Below, piece after piece: positions 5,862-12,412 of a DNA stretch of 13,147 bases. This stretch comes from TH5896 sp049578985 (lineage in GTDB: Archaea > Thermoproteota > Nitrososphaeria > Nitrososphaerales > Nitrososphaeraceae), in assembly GCA_049578985.1 (NCBI GenBank), contig JBAUMZ010000078.1:1-13147 (forward strand), given 5' to 3'. Every line of letters begins with the position of its first letter. Position 1 is the stretch's first letter. The position numbers and the translations under genes are program-made. A model generated the notes under the pieces. It did no database searches. It was not told the origin of the DNA and saw nothing but the letters and a program-made list of their open reading frames with translations.

Positions 5862-6500
5862 ATGACACGATTGAACAGTCGTTTCTTATTAAGGAACAAC
5901 AATTCGAAGTTAATAACAGGAATTCTCATGGGATTGCTGGTTGTGTCGGGAGTCGTTACGGTGACCTGTGGATCAAATCATTTGCCATTTGCAGTTGCGA
6001 ATGCGCAATTAGAAGAGTCAGGGAGACCAGGAGAACAACAAATGGCATCAGCAGAGCAATTACATGACAGTGTACAGTCGGCAGATGTACCTTCTACTGC
6101 TGCTCCAAACGGTGGATTGGCTCTAAAGCTAGATCAAGCTCACTTTATACCCCTATCACCATTGAGCGATAGTCCAGGAAATCAGGTAAAGATGCTTCTA
6201 GATTACTCAGTACAGGATCCCACTTTTTTGGCTGAAGATACGATCAATGCAGTAATGGAGGTGTATTCCGAAAATCAAACATTGTTAAGAACTTCATCAC
6301 TATCAGAACCAATACCAGTTGATGATTCAGGGGGAGAAGTTCAACTTGCTACGACTTTCGACGACCCATCACTTCACAGTGTAATAGTAAGAGCTTTGCT
6401 TACCGATGGGGAAAAGTTATTGCCACTGGCAGCTCCAATAGAGGAGATTATTGGTCTCGGCGAAATAAGAAATGGAGGTTCAGATGAAGATCTTCCCTAA
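5862..6500 (+). CDS. Exported protein of unknown fold
   Basis: From the ATG at 5862 the product is 212 residues. It has a basic N-terminus, a hydrophobic segment (17-35) and a probable cleavage site at AVANA before QLEESG (about 49). A 35-residue linker rich in Glu, Gln, Ser and Pro follows. Residues 85-190 form a probable beta-sandwich, with strands such as GLALKLDQAHFIPL, QVKMLLDYSV, NAVMEVYSEN and SVIVRALLTDG. The last residues are acidic (GGSDEDLP). I recognise no family; the strand pattern would suit a binding or surface module. The frame stays open upstream to a GTG at 5691, but that would add 57 residues without a signal-peptide pattern, and the TATA box supports 5862. No close neighbour shares its direction, so it is probably transcribed alone. 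Confidence 0.75.
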   Translation: MTRLNSRFLLRNNNSKLITGILMGLLVVSGVVTVTCGSNHLPFAVANAQLEESGRPGEQQMASAEQLHDSVQSADVPSTAAPNGGLALKLDQAHFIPLSPLSDSPGNQVKMLLDYSVQDPTFLAEDTINAVMEVYSENQTLLRTSSLSEPIPVDDSGGEVQLATTFDDPSLHSVIVRALLTDGEKLLPLAAPIEEIIGLGEIRNGGSDEDLP

Positions 6501-7340
6501 ATAGAATACATTACATCAGAATAGAAATATTCTGTATTTCTATCTGTATATTTTGTATATTCGTATCTCCTCATCCAGCGGCAGCATAATACTAATGACC
6601 TTCTCTATTTGGAAGGCGAATGGATGCTGTCTGTATTTTAAGGCGGTCAGAAATTCTTTCTGCTACTATTGATGGAATAGCAATATGGTGCACTTGCCCG
6701 ATAGTAATCGGTCCGGAGGTACATGCCTTCGACATCTATTGGCACAAAGATACAGAATTCCGATCTCAATTGGGTCAATCATTTCCTTTTAACAACCAAA
6801 AAAATGCCAAGAATAATGGGTGGTAGTTGATCCAACGGGTTCTGTCCTTAAAACGTAATAGCTGACTCCTAATGAAACGATCTCGGCTGTTTGAAAAAAG
6901 TCTTTGGCCTACTAGAGGAACCACTAGATGACTAGCGCTACGATAAGGCTAACACAATAGCCCTTCCCTTTTTCTCAATCCGTATTTTATCATGTATCAG
7001 TGTGTCTCGAAACTTGGATATGGGCAAGTAGATTCATTTAGTATTTTGGGGGAGTCAATATTGAGAAATATAGGGCAAAAACTTGGTCGATCCCACAAGT
7101 GGAGACAGCAGACTGATAAGGGTACTGAGAACTACTAGAAAAAAAGATCAGAAGGTTAGTTGGGGAATCTAGATATCCCATCTTTAGTCCTCATCCTGTG
7201 TCCATATTTGCTGCTATGCATAAAGAATAAGTTAATATTACTAACGGTTAGATGTATGGAATTGATGTTGTTATGGAATTATATGTCATATAACTATGTT
7301 AAGCAATACGAGTATGGAAAGAGGTTGAAATTTATTTAGA
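6501..7340. other. 840-bp gap with one gene remnant
   Basis: No intact gene is supported. The only structured element is the minus-strand remnant near 6650-6748. A plus-strand open frame at 6620-6826 is the antisense shadow of that remnant. The sequence at 6900-7340 shows nothing I can interpret. Confidence 0.5.
6650..6748 (-). pseudogene. Second copy of the tail of the BtuF-like remnant
   Basis: The minus strand reads VPIDVEGMYLRTDYYRAS, then about 14 further residues to a stop near 6650-6652. IDVEG(G/M)YLRTDY is shared with the remnant at 5074-5323. In the shared codons, four of five differing codons (GAG/GAA, CGA/CGG, ACT/ACC, TAT/TAC) change only the third base and keep the amino acid. 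Both copies must therefore have been under protein-level selection before decay. The part upstream of 6748 has no clear similarity to the binding-protein family, so whether this copy was a full BtuF-like gene is uncertain. Confidence 0.5.
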
Positions 7341-7742
7341 ATGCCATCTTCTAATGGTTTACAGGACATTAGAATGGGGTTTCAGGGATTACGGACTTTG
7401 TTTCAGACATATCTTTCAAAGGTCGACCCTGCACTAATAAATGATCTACTTGTTAGAGAACAATCTTTGAAGGATGGATCAAAAGATAAGGCGGCTCCTA
7501 CCTTCAGTCGATCAGATCCTTTCTACTTCGTTGAAATCTTAACAAGCGAAAGTACTGATCCAGAAAAAATGAGAAGTCTCATATATACGAAGACTGGCCT
7601 GCTTCCTTCGATAAGCGACAATGGAACTCGGTATCTTGCAAATATGAGACTCAGCTTAGAGTTACTAAGGGACCTGTGCGATGCAGAGGAGGGGATACTC
7701 AAGATCGCCGGAGATTATACTGGAGCGGTAACTGGGAGATGA
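7341..7742 (+). CDS. Soluble hypothetical protein
   Basis: A 133-residue protein with no signal peptide or membrane segment. It is mostly helical: an N-terminal amphipathic helix (IRMGFQGLRTLFQTYLSKV), a charged middle (DLLVREQSLKDGSKDK), a short FYFVEILTSES strand region, and a C-terminal helix rich in Leu and Arg (LANMRLSLELLRDLCDAEEG). I recognise no family. The composition is that of a real cytoplasmic protein and the reverse strand offers no competing frame. The start is fixed because an in-frame stop lies 13 nt upstream. No clear TATA box sits at the expected distance; an AT-rich ATTATATGTCATATAA at 7277-7293 is possible and would give a longer leader. Confidence 0.75.
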   Translation: MPSSNGLQDIRMGFQGLRTLFQTYLSKVDPALINDLLVREQSLKDGSKDKAAPTFSRSDPFYFVEILTSESTDPEKMRSLIYTKTGLLPSISDNGTRYLANMRLSLELLRDLCDAEEGILKIAGDYTGAVTGR

Positions 7743-7875
7743 GGCCAGATTAATATGACTAGTCTTGTAAGGCCAGAGTCTCTGTGTGTGTATGTGATTG
7801 ATACGTGGTTTAAAATAAACTAACAAAAATAGTTAGCAAACTACGGCTCCAGATTCATTCAATGCGAAACCCATT

Positions 7876-7882
7876 AAAAAAA
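7876..7882 (-). terminator. U-run downstream of the gene at 7930-8160
   Basis: Seven A on the plus strand give a U-run about 48 nt past the stop codon on the minus-strand transcript. Confidence 0.4.
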
Positions 7883-7929
7883 TAAGGGCGGAGAAGTTGA
7901 AAGGTTTTCCCAGTTGGCTCCTTTAACGA

Positions 7930-8160
7930 TCAATTCGATGCTGCTGCTGCGGCTGATGCACCACCAGCGGCTGCTGCCGCTGCTGCTGCTCCACCTGCCG
8001 CTGCTGCTGCTGCAGAACTACCACCATCATTGTTATGATGATGTTTGTGATGTTTTCTCTTTGCCATTGCGTCCTGCGGATCTGCCGCTACTGCTGCTGT
8101 GACTAATAATATTGCGATTACACCTATTGCCACCAAGGCTGTGCTTTGATACCGATTCAT
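7930..8160 (-). CDS. Small exported His/Lys protein with poly-alanine tail
   Basis: From the ATG at 8160 the product is 76 residues. A hydrophobic signal segment (residues 7-25) leads to a site near DPQDAMA before a basic block, KRKHHKHHHNNDGG (about 34-47). The tail is three alanine runs joined by GG(A) and ends ASN, the same end as in the protein at 2350-2586. Unlike the others, the central block is basic and His-rich rather than acidic, which could bind metals or anionic polymers; this is inference. Alanines use all four GCN codons, so the runs are kept at protein level and are not just a triplet expansion. A TTG five codons upstream (8175) is open but less likely. TATA-like GAATATTAGA (8183-8192) lies about 28 nt upstream, which fits a leaderless ATG. 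Confidence 0.8.
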   Translation of the reverse strand: MNRYQSTALVAIGVIAILLVTAAVAADPQDAMAKRKHHKHHHNNDGGSSAAAAAAGGAAAAAAAAGGASAAAAASN

Positions 8161-8182
8161 AAGTACATATATCAACAGTATT

Positions 8183-8204
8183 CTAATATTCTTACTTTAG
8201 TAAG
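8183..8204 (-). promoter_or_regulatory. Weak TATA box with an adjoining palindrome
   Basis: On the minus strand GAATATTAGA (8183-8192) is a possible box A for the gene starting at 8160. Just upstream, CTTAC (8191-8195) and GTAAG (8200-8204) form an inverted repeat around TTTA, overlapping the BRE position, where a repressor or activator could act. Confidence 0.35.
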
Positions 8205-8291
8205 CTAACATTCCTAACATTATTATGACGGATGATTACGATTTTTGTTCATATATAACATTCTGTAAAAGGATTATAGAAAAGATTTAAC

Positions 8292-8314
8292 AACTGGCAT
8301 GTGAGATGCTAGTT
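8292..8314. other. Hairpin in the gap before the PRC-barrel gene
   Basis: AACTGGCAT and ATGCTAGTT form a 9-bp stem (one G-U pair) with a GTGAG loop. It lies far from both neighbouring genes and its role is unknown. Confidence 0.4.
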
Positions 8315-8466
8315 CAAGTTGTACTAACATAAATCCAAAAGCTATTGCAACATATCATTTATTTTAAATGATACAAAGGGCAGTACCCATGGTACCTTCT
8401 CTTGTGACCATGTGATAGAAGATCACGATGAAGTCTGGTTTCACATGAACAAGTGAGGCGCAGTGA

Positions 8467-8478
8467 CCTCCTAGGAGG
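8467..8478. promoter_or_regulatory. Perfect 12-bp palindrome upstream of the PRC-barrel gene
   Basis: CCTCCTAGGAGG is perfectly symmetric and lies about 15 bp upstream of the TATA-like CTTAAATAC (8492-8500). This is a position where an archaeal regulator could act. It may also be chance. Confidence 0.35.
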
Positions 8479-8491
8479 GGTTCAGCGGTTA

Positions 8492-8500
8492 TCTTAAATA
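8492..8500 (+). promoter_or_regulatory. TATA box for the gene at 8532
   Basis: CTTAAATAC is centred about 36 nt before the ATG, giving a leader of under 12 nt. Confidence 0.5.
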
Positions 8501-8531
8501 CCCCACAATGCCATATAAAAAATGAGATAAA

Positions 8532-8768
8532 ATGTCCGGCGGTGTAGTTAATTGGGAATCTATAGTACATAAGAATGTTAGGTCGAAGGAGGGTGAAGGA
8601 GCAGGGAATGTGGATGCAGTTTTTGGAGATGTTGTAGTGATTACTTCACAAGGTGATCGCGCTGAATATAAAATACCTAAATCCGAGGTAGAGGGGTACA
8701 ATGGAGCAGAAGTATCATTAAAACTCACCATGGCTGAAATGGAGAAGTACAGATCTCCATTGAAGTGA
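8532..8768 (+). CDS. PRC-barrel-like small protein
   Basis: A 78-residue soluble protein. The pattern VNWESIVHKNVRSKEGEGAGNVDAV, split here as VNWESIVHKNV and RSKEGEGAGNV, is followed by VVVITSQG, then AEYKIPKSEVEGYNGAEVSL. This is the beta-barrel layout of the PRC-barrel/DUF2171-like group: an opening strand, a D/E-G turn, a GxV strand, and an IPKSxV...GxxV closing segment. I recall close relatives as common small proteins in ammonia-oxidising archaea. PRC-barrel domains usually mediate protein or RNA contacts, as in RimM and photosynthetic reaction-centre H subunits; no specific partner can be named here. The gene stands alone, with its own TATA box and a hairpin 20 nt past its stop, and converges on the channel gene. 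Confidence 0.8.
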   Translation: MSGGVVNWESIVHKNVRSKEGEGAGNVDAVFGDVVVITSQGDRAEYKIPKSEVEGYNGAEVSLKLTMAEMEKYRSPLK

Positions 8769-8787
8769 AATAGGAGTAAAATAACAG

Positions 8788-8813
8788 TCTGGTACTGATG
8801 ACGGCAGTCCAGA
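8788..8813 (+). terminator. Hairpin after the PRC-barrel gene
   Basis: TCTGG+ACTG pairs with CAGT+CCAGA, nine base pairs with one bulged T and a 7-nt loop, about 20 nt past the stop codon. No U-run follows, so its role in termination is uncertain. Confidence 0.4.
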
Positions 8814-8890
8814 ACCAAGCAGGCCATGAATAGACATTAGGAATACAAATCCAAAATGTTCTTACGAATTTAGTGCGGCTAGCTAGAATA

Positions 8891-8914
8891 CATCATCATC
8901 ATCATCATCATCAT
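8891..8914. repeat. (CAT)8 microsatellite
   Basis: Eight exact CAT triplets lie between the convergent genes at 8532-8768 and 8933-9754, 18 nt past the stop of the latter. They are outside both coding regions. Confidence 0.9.
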
Positions 8915-8932
8915 GACATAAAGCAACCTGAA

Positions 8933-9754
8933 CTACGTGGTCCTTGAATTGAGTAATCTAATTATCCTGACCAAGTCCTCAATTTCCTTCTGGTCAAGCG
9001 TATCCACAGTCTCGATCTTTCTTTTGATGATCTCTTTCGTTTCATCTACCACGCTACTAGATCTCTTCGAAACCATCTTTTCTTTAGTCTTCAACGATAC
9101 AAGCGTTGATCCCAACAGTCCGACAAATGTCCAGAGAAATCCAATAGCTGCAAACATCATTATCCCTGCCACAATTTTGCCATAATCAGTTACTGGATAA
9201 TATTCTCCGTATGCCACAGTAGTGATTGTCTCCATTGACCACCAGAAAGCATCATTCAGATTTGAAATATTTGCACCGGGTGCTCCTACTTCTGTAATGT
9301 AAATACCCAGAGCTCCGAAAATGATACTTATGGTAGAGAGAGTCGCAAGTATTAGCAATTCACCACCCTTGATGTAAGACCACAGATTGTATAGGCGGAT
9401 CAGTCTGAAAATTGCGATGAAGCGAATGTATACAAGTATTCCTGAGGATGCAATCTCCGGAGATCCTGTGACAAAGAGCGGTAACATCGCAGGAAGTTCG
9501 TACCAATGTTTCAACATGAAACCTTTAGTGTTCTTGGAATGACGCAGTCTTTTGACATAGTCAATTACCAGGACAGATACAGAGCCAAGGTCAATAACTC
9601 TGAGGATCCATTTCTCTGACTCAGTTAAAGGGAACAGATAATCCGCGAAGACAACGAGCACAGAGGCGATAATCAACATGGAGACAAGGAGATCCCACCT
9701 CCAATCCTCTGCCTTTATGGTGGTTGTTCTTTGCTTGTTGTTTAATTTTGACAT
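8933..9754 (-). CDS. Six-TM voltage-gated-like potassium channel
   Basis: From the ATG at 9754 the product is 273 residues. The order is that of a KvAP-like channel subunit: S1 (20-38), S2 (49-67, with acidic residues and ending DYVKRLRH), S3 (about 84-99), an S4 with spaced arginines (IRFIAIFRLIRLYNLW, 110-125), S5 (about 130-155), a pore helix, and S6 (192-220). A C-terminal tail of charged helix (about 232-272) could form a coiled coil. The pore reads AFWWSMETITTVAYGEYYP; the selectivity filter is TTVAYGE (178-184), where most channels have T(V/I)GYGD. Four subunits should form a pore in the cytoplasmic membrane. Ala replaces the first filter glycine, so K+ selectivity is not assured. An ATG at 9778 would add eight residues. 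I prefer 9754 because CTTAAATG lies about 26 nt before it. Confidence 0.85.
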   Translation of the reverse strand: MSKLNNKQRTTTIKAEDWRWDLLVSMLIIASVLVVFADYLFPLTESEKWILRVIDLGSVSVLVIDYVKRLRHSKNTKGFMLKHWYELPAMLPLFVTGSPEIASSGILVYIRFIAIFRLIRLYNLWSYIKGGELLILATLSTISIIFGALGIYITEVGAPGANISNLNDAFWWSMETITTVAYGEYYPVTDYGKIVAGIMMFAAIGFLWTFVGLLGSTLVSLKTKEKMVSKRSSSVVDETKEIIKRKIETVDTLDQKEIEDLVRIIRLLNSRTT

Positions 9755-9779
9755 GATTGGATTCTTCATTCTTTGCATT

Positions 9780-9945
9780 TAAGCCAAATGGAATGACTTG
9801 TTCGACGCTGATTCCACCAGCAATTGCAGCTGACTAGACGACAGGATTATTGACATTGGAAATCTTGTTTGAGAAGATTACTGCTATGTAGGCAGCAAAA
9901 TCAGAGCTCGTGAATATCACAAAGCCGAACCTAGATTTGACCACT
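9780..9945 (-). pseudogene. Possible eroded coding stretch upstream of the channel gene
   Basis: On the minus strand one frame reads SRFGFVIFTSSDFAAYIAV, then NVNNPVV, an in-frame TAG, then SAAIAGGISVEQVIPFGLNAK, running into the channel leader in another frame. The composition is protein-like, but I recognise no family and there is no start. It may be a decayed gene or chance. Confidence 0.2.
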
Positions 9946-10062
9946 CAGGAAAGTCTGCATCTATCCGGTGGTGGATTTCAAGCTGATACGAAAACATAAT
10001 TTTCACTAAAATCTTCCAAAATGCCTTTATTCAAGTACTAAGAACTATCGGAGCAGATCTTG

Positions 10063-10566
10063 GTGCAATCGGGAACAAAAACTAGGCCTCTTGGCGTTAC
10101 GATTATAGCTATTCTGGCCATTATTGGCGGCATACTACTAGTGTTTGGTGGGCTTTCCTTGCTGGTATTTGGAGCATTTTTTTCTGCAGTTACATTTGAA
10201 GATCAACAACAACTGCAGCCACAGGAAGCGTCAGAGCTGCAGCCACTGACGCAATTCTTTGGCGGCTTTGGAATAGCCATTGGTGCCATCATACTCGCAG
10301 TTGGTGTCGGATATTTGGTTGTATCTTATGGATTACTGAAAGGGAATGGATGGGCACGTATGGTCGCAGTAGTATTGACTATCGTGGCAATAGTGGTACA
10401 ACTTGCAGGTGTTATTTCAAGTAGTGTTCTAAGCCAATCTTTACCAAGCGATTTAGAGGCTCTTGCTTCCGGGATCTTTGCTCATATAATTGGTATCGCA
10501 ATCAATGGTGTGATTCTGTACTACCTTTATCGTCCAAATGTTAAAGCATACTTTGCTAAAGCCTGA
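10063..10566 (+). CDS. Four-TM membrane protein of unknown function
   Basis: From a GTG at 10063 the product is 167 residues with four membrane helices at about 11-43, 67-91, 98-121 and 136-156. A polar loop with QQQLQPQEASELQP follows the first helix. The opening RPLGVTIIAIL with a GG turn, the motif GLLKGNGWAR before helix three, and the closing YYLYRPNVKAYF recall a group of small archaeal four-TM proteins that I cannot name precisely. A DUF2127-like description would be a guess. The preceding TTG at 10060 is an alternative start that adds one residue. A TATA-like CCTTTATTC (10023-10031) lies about 35 nt upstream. It converges on the small ORF at 10630-10839, and no co-transcribed partner is visible. 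Confidence 0.75.
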   Translation: MQSGTKTRPLGVTIIAILAIIGGILLVFGGLSLLVFGAFFSAVTFEDQQQLQPQEASELQPLTQFFGGFGIAIGAIILAVGVGYLVVSYGLLKGNGWARMVAVVLTIVAIVVQLAGVISSSVLSQSLPSDLEALASGIFAHIIGIAINGVILYYLYRPNVKAYFAKA

Positions 10567-10629
10567 ACCTACTAAAAGATTGGATGCGAGGAGCCGTAGA
10601 TATATTACACCTCCATCCTTTTGTTATCG

Positions 10630-10839
10630 TTATTCAAATGTTCTACGAACTCTGTTGCAGGCAGCAAGCATTTTTACATATACATACACCATGTCTAGAC
10701 CGCCAACATTTCTTCCATTATAGATTGACCCGCTAAAAGAATTATAACGCACCCCTACAATAGACGTTGTAATAAAACTGGCTCCCACAGCTATTGCAAT
10801 TAATAATAAAACTGTTGTGAATAGTGGCCAAATTTTCAT
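10630..10839 (-). CDS. Possible small membrane or exported protein
   Basis: A 69-residue frame starts MKIWPLFTTVLLLIAIAVG with a clear hydrophobic segment (5-28), then a polar part containing GVRYNSFSGSIYNGRNVGG, and ends in a basic stretch RVRRTFE. The segment could be a signal peptide or a single membrane anchor. GTTAAATATC (10863-10872) lies about 29 nt upstream, the spacing of a leaderless promoter, which is the best evidence that the frame is real. I recognise no family. Confidence 0.45.
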   Translation of the reverse strand: MKIWPLFTTVLLLIAIAVGASFITTSIVGVRYNSFSGSIYNGRNVGGLDMVYVYVKMLAACNRVRRTFE

Positions 10840-10862
10840 TAATTTGCATGATTATATTCTGA

Positions 10863-10872
10863 TATTTAACCG
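10863..10872 (-). promoter_or_regulatory. TATA box for the small ORF at 10630-10839
   Basis: Read on the minus strand, GTTAAATATC is a good box A centred about 29 nt before the ATG. Confidence 0.5.
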
Positions 10873-11202
10873 GTGAGATCAGATTTCGATTCGCATGTGT
10901 ACTAACTCATAAATTGTTGACTATAATTCCTTCAGAATCTAGGCAAAATTGGCAACCTCACAATTAAAACACACAGAAATAGTGTACAAGTATCAGATCT
11001 TAGATTAAAAAAGCTCTCCTATTTTGGTAAGCGTAATGCATGCATCAATGCAACTAATTTAAGCACAAAAAGCTAACAATTCTAAACTCCAGTCACACTG
11101 TTCGACCTTAAACATCAAAAAAATTATTGGAATGGGGATCACCATTTACCGATTTGGTTGTCTCCTGTACAAGCCAGAACCCGCGCCCCATCAATGAAAT
11201 TC

Positions 11203-11226
11203 CTTCCTGTCTACTACCACAGGAAG
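11203..11226. other. Perfect 8-bp hairpin
   Basis: CTTCCTGT and ACAGGAAG flank an 8-nt loop. It has no adjacent gene or U-run, so its role is unknown. Confidence 0.5.
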
Positions 11227-11508
11227 TTCCTTAACTCATGAAGTATTAGGTTCTGGTTAAGTCTGCTTCATTGTACTTTTGGTACAGCACTCGGAATTGC
11301 GCACAACACACATATAAAATATTACTTTTACAAGCAACCCCTGTCGGTATTACCGTGCCGATTCCAAGAGCGAAATTAAGTTGATCACCATCCCCCTCAT
11401 AGCCAAGGGCTAGGACTACTAAAAAGAGATCAGGATGCATCGTAATTCTTGAGACCACTAGCTGGTAGAGATAGCGTTATGACAAACTAAAAGCTAACCC
11501 GTCTATGG

Positions 11509-11655
11509 TCAGTGAATATTCTGTTGTTTTTTTGGCAAGTCTTGAATTACATGTCCTACTTCACGCACTTCGATCGCTGAGAGGACCTTTCCGGATTGTA
11601 CGAGATCTGATGACCTTTCATTGATTTCAATTATTTGACTGATATGATAGGTTCT
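11509..11655 (-). pseudogene. Possible eroded coding fragment
   Basis: The minus strand encodes about 48 residues before a TGA at 11509-11511, including YHISQIIEINERSSDLV, then QSGKVLSAIEVREVGHVI and QDLPKKQQNIH. The composition looks like a soluble globular protein. There is no start codon in frame and no recognised family. It may be the C-terminus of a lost gene. Confidence 0.3.
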
Positions 11656-11812
11656 CTAAGTAGAGATCGCATTGCGTGTCGTTAGATGACAATAAGACAG
11701 AATGTTATCTCAAATACTACTCACAGGTCGGTTAACCTAGAGGAGGTATTATATAGGCAACGGGTTTCGTGTCATAGTAACACATTCTCGCCTTTAAATT
11801 AGTCATTCCTTG

Positions 11813-11824
11813 GGTTTATAAACC
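11813..11824. promoter_or_regulatory. Palindromic TATA-like element
   Basis: GGTTTATAAACC is a perfect 12-bp palindrome with a TATA core. It could bind TBP in either direction, but no gene follows at a suitable distance on either strand. Confidence 0.3.
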
Positions 11825-11947
11825 GACCAGGCCGTATATGCTATTCCATTACTACATATTTCCTGCCTTCCAATAACTCACATAGTAACAGTTTCTTGTA
11901 GTCGATATCATGAAGCCTCCTCCAATAGCAGAGGTACGTTGAACTAA

Positions 11948-11970
11948 GTAACTTACCAGTGGTAAGTAAC
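11948..11970. promoter_or_regulatory. Operator-like inverted repeat
   Basis: GTAACTTACC (11948-11957) and GGTAAGTAAC (11961-11970) are inverted around AGT, with nine of ten pairs matching. TAAGTAACTT also repeats directly at 11945-11954 and 11963-11972. The arms resemble, from memory, palindromes bound by HxlR-type winged-helix regulators. It lies about 50 bp before the strong TATA box at 12021-12040. Confidence 0.5.
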
Positions 11971-12020
11971 TTGTTCTTCCTAACAATGTTATACTGAAAG
12001 CCTTAGGATTTTTTTTGTAG

Positions 12021-12040
12021 CAATATATTTATATAAAAAG
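12021..12040 (+). promoter_or_regulatory. Strong TATA box without an assigned gene
   Basis: CAATATATTTATATAAAAAG is a strong box A. Transcription would begin near 12052-12060, past the ATG at 12043, so that 86-codon frame would not be fully transcribed. A small RNA or a short internal frame is possible. Confidence 0.4.
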
Positions 12041-12374
12041 ATATGGAAGAGATTTTGACTTACATCCATAGCAGATTCTACAAGTGCAATTCTCTGAAGT
12101 TCAATTCTCTTCACATTGATTTCTATATAAATTCTCCCGCTATGCACCGAATTTTTCATCTTCTGATTACATGTACGATGAATTTAACACCTTCTATAAT
12201 TTATGAGCTAAGCGTACTATATTTATTCGAGACCATGTGGGAATTTTGGGAAGACCACTCTTTGTTTCTAGTAGAAAGAATACTTATAAGATCACATAGT
12301 TAGAATTGGATTGACAGCTATATACTATAGGTAGAGACATACTAACCTAACTATGAGTACTAACGGAAGGTTCA

Positions 12375-12384
12375 CATAAATATC
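12375..12384 (+). promoter_or_regulatory. TATA box for the regulator at 12413
   Basis: CATAAATATC is centred about 33 nt before the ATG, giving a leader of under 10 nt. It probably also serves the downstream beta-helix gene. Confidence 0.55.
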
Positions 12385-12412
12385 TGGTTTTCTTGTTCTG
12401 TTTGAATGTATT

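Larger units (their letters stand above)
10873..12374. other. 1.5-kb gene-poor stretch
   Basis: No intact gene is supported. It holds one possible coding remnant (11509-11655), a hairpin (11203-11226), a palindromic TATA element (11813-11824), an operator-like inverted repeat (11948-11970) and a strong TATA box (12021-12040) with no convincing gene after it. Frames at 11246-11458 (-) and 12043-12303 (+) are open but unconvincing. Confidence 0.5.

Noticed and set aside
6620..6826. 68-codon plus-strand frame
   Set aside because: The minus strand carries a motif shared with 5074-5323 with silent-site differences, so this frame is its antisense shadow.
11246..11458. 70-codon minus-strand frame
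   Set aside because: No promoter, no recognised motif, and no clear signal peptide despite a hydrophobic patch.
12043..12303. 86-codon frame after the strong TATA box
   Set aside because: The ATG lies only a few bases past the TATA box, before the predicted start of transcription. The composition (Ile, Leu, Phe, His) is that of random AT-rich DNA.
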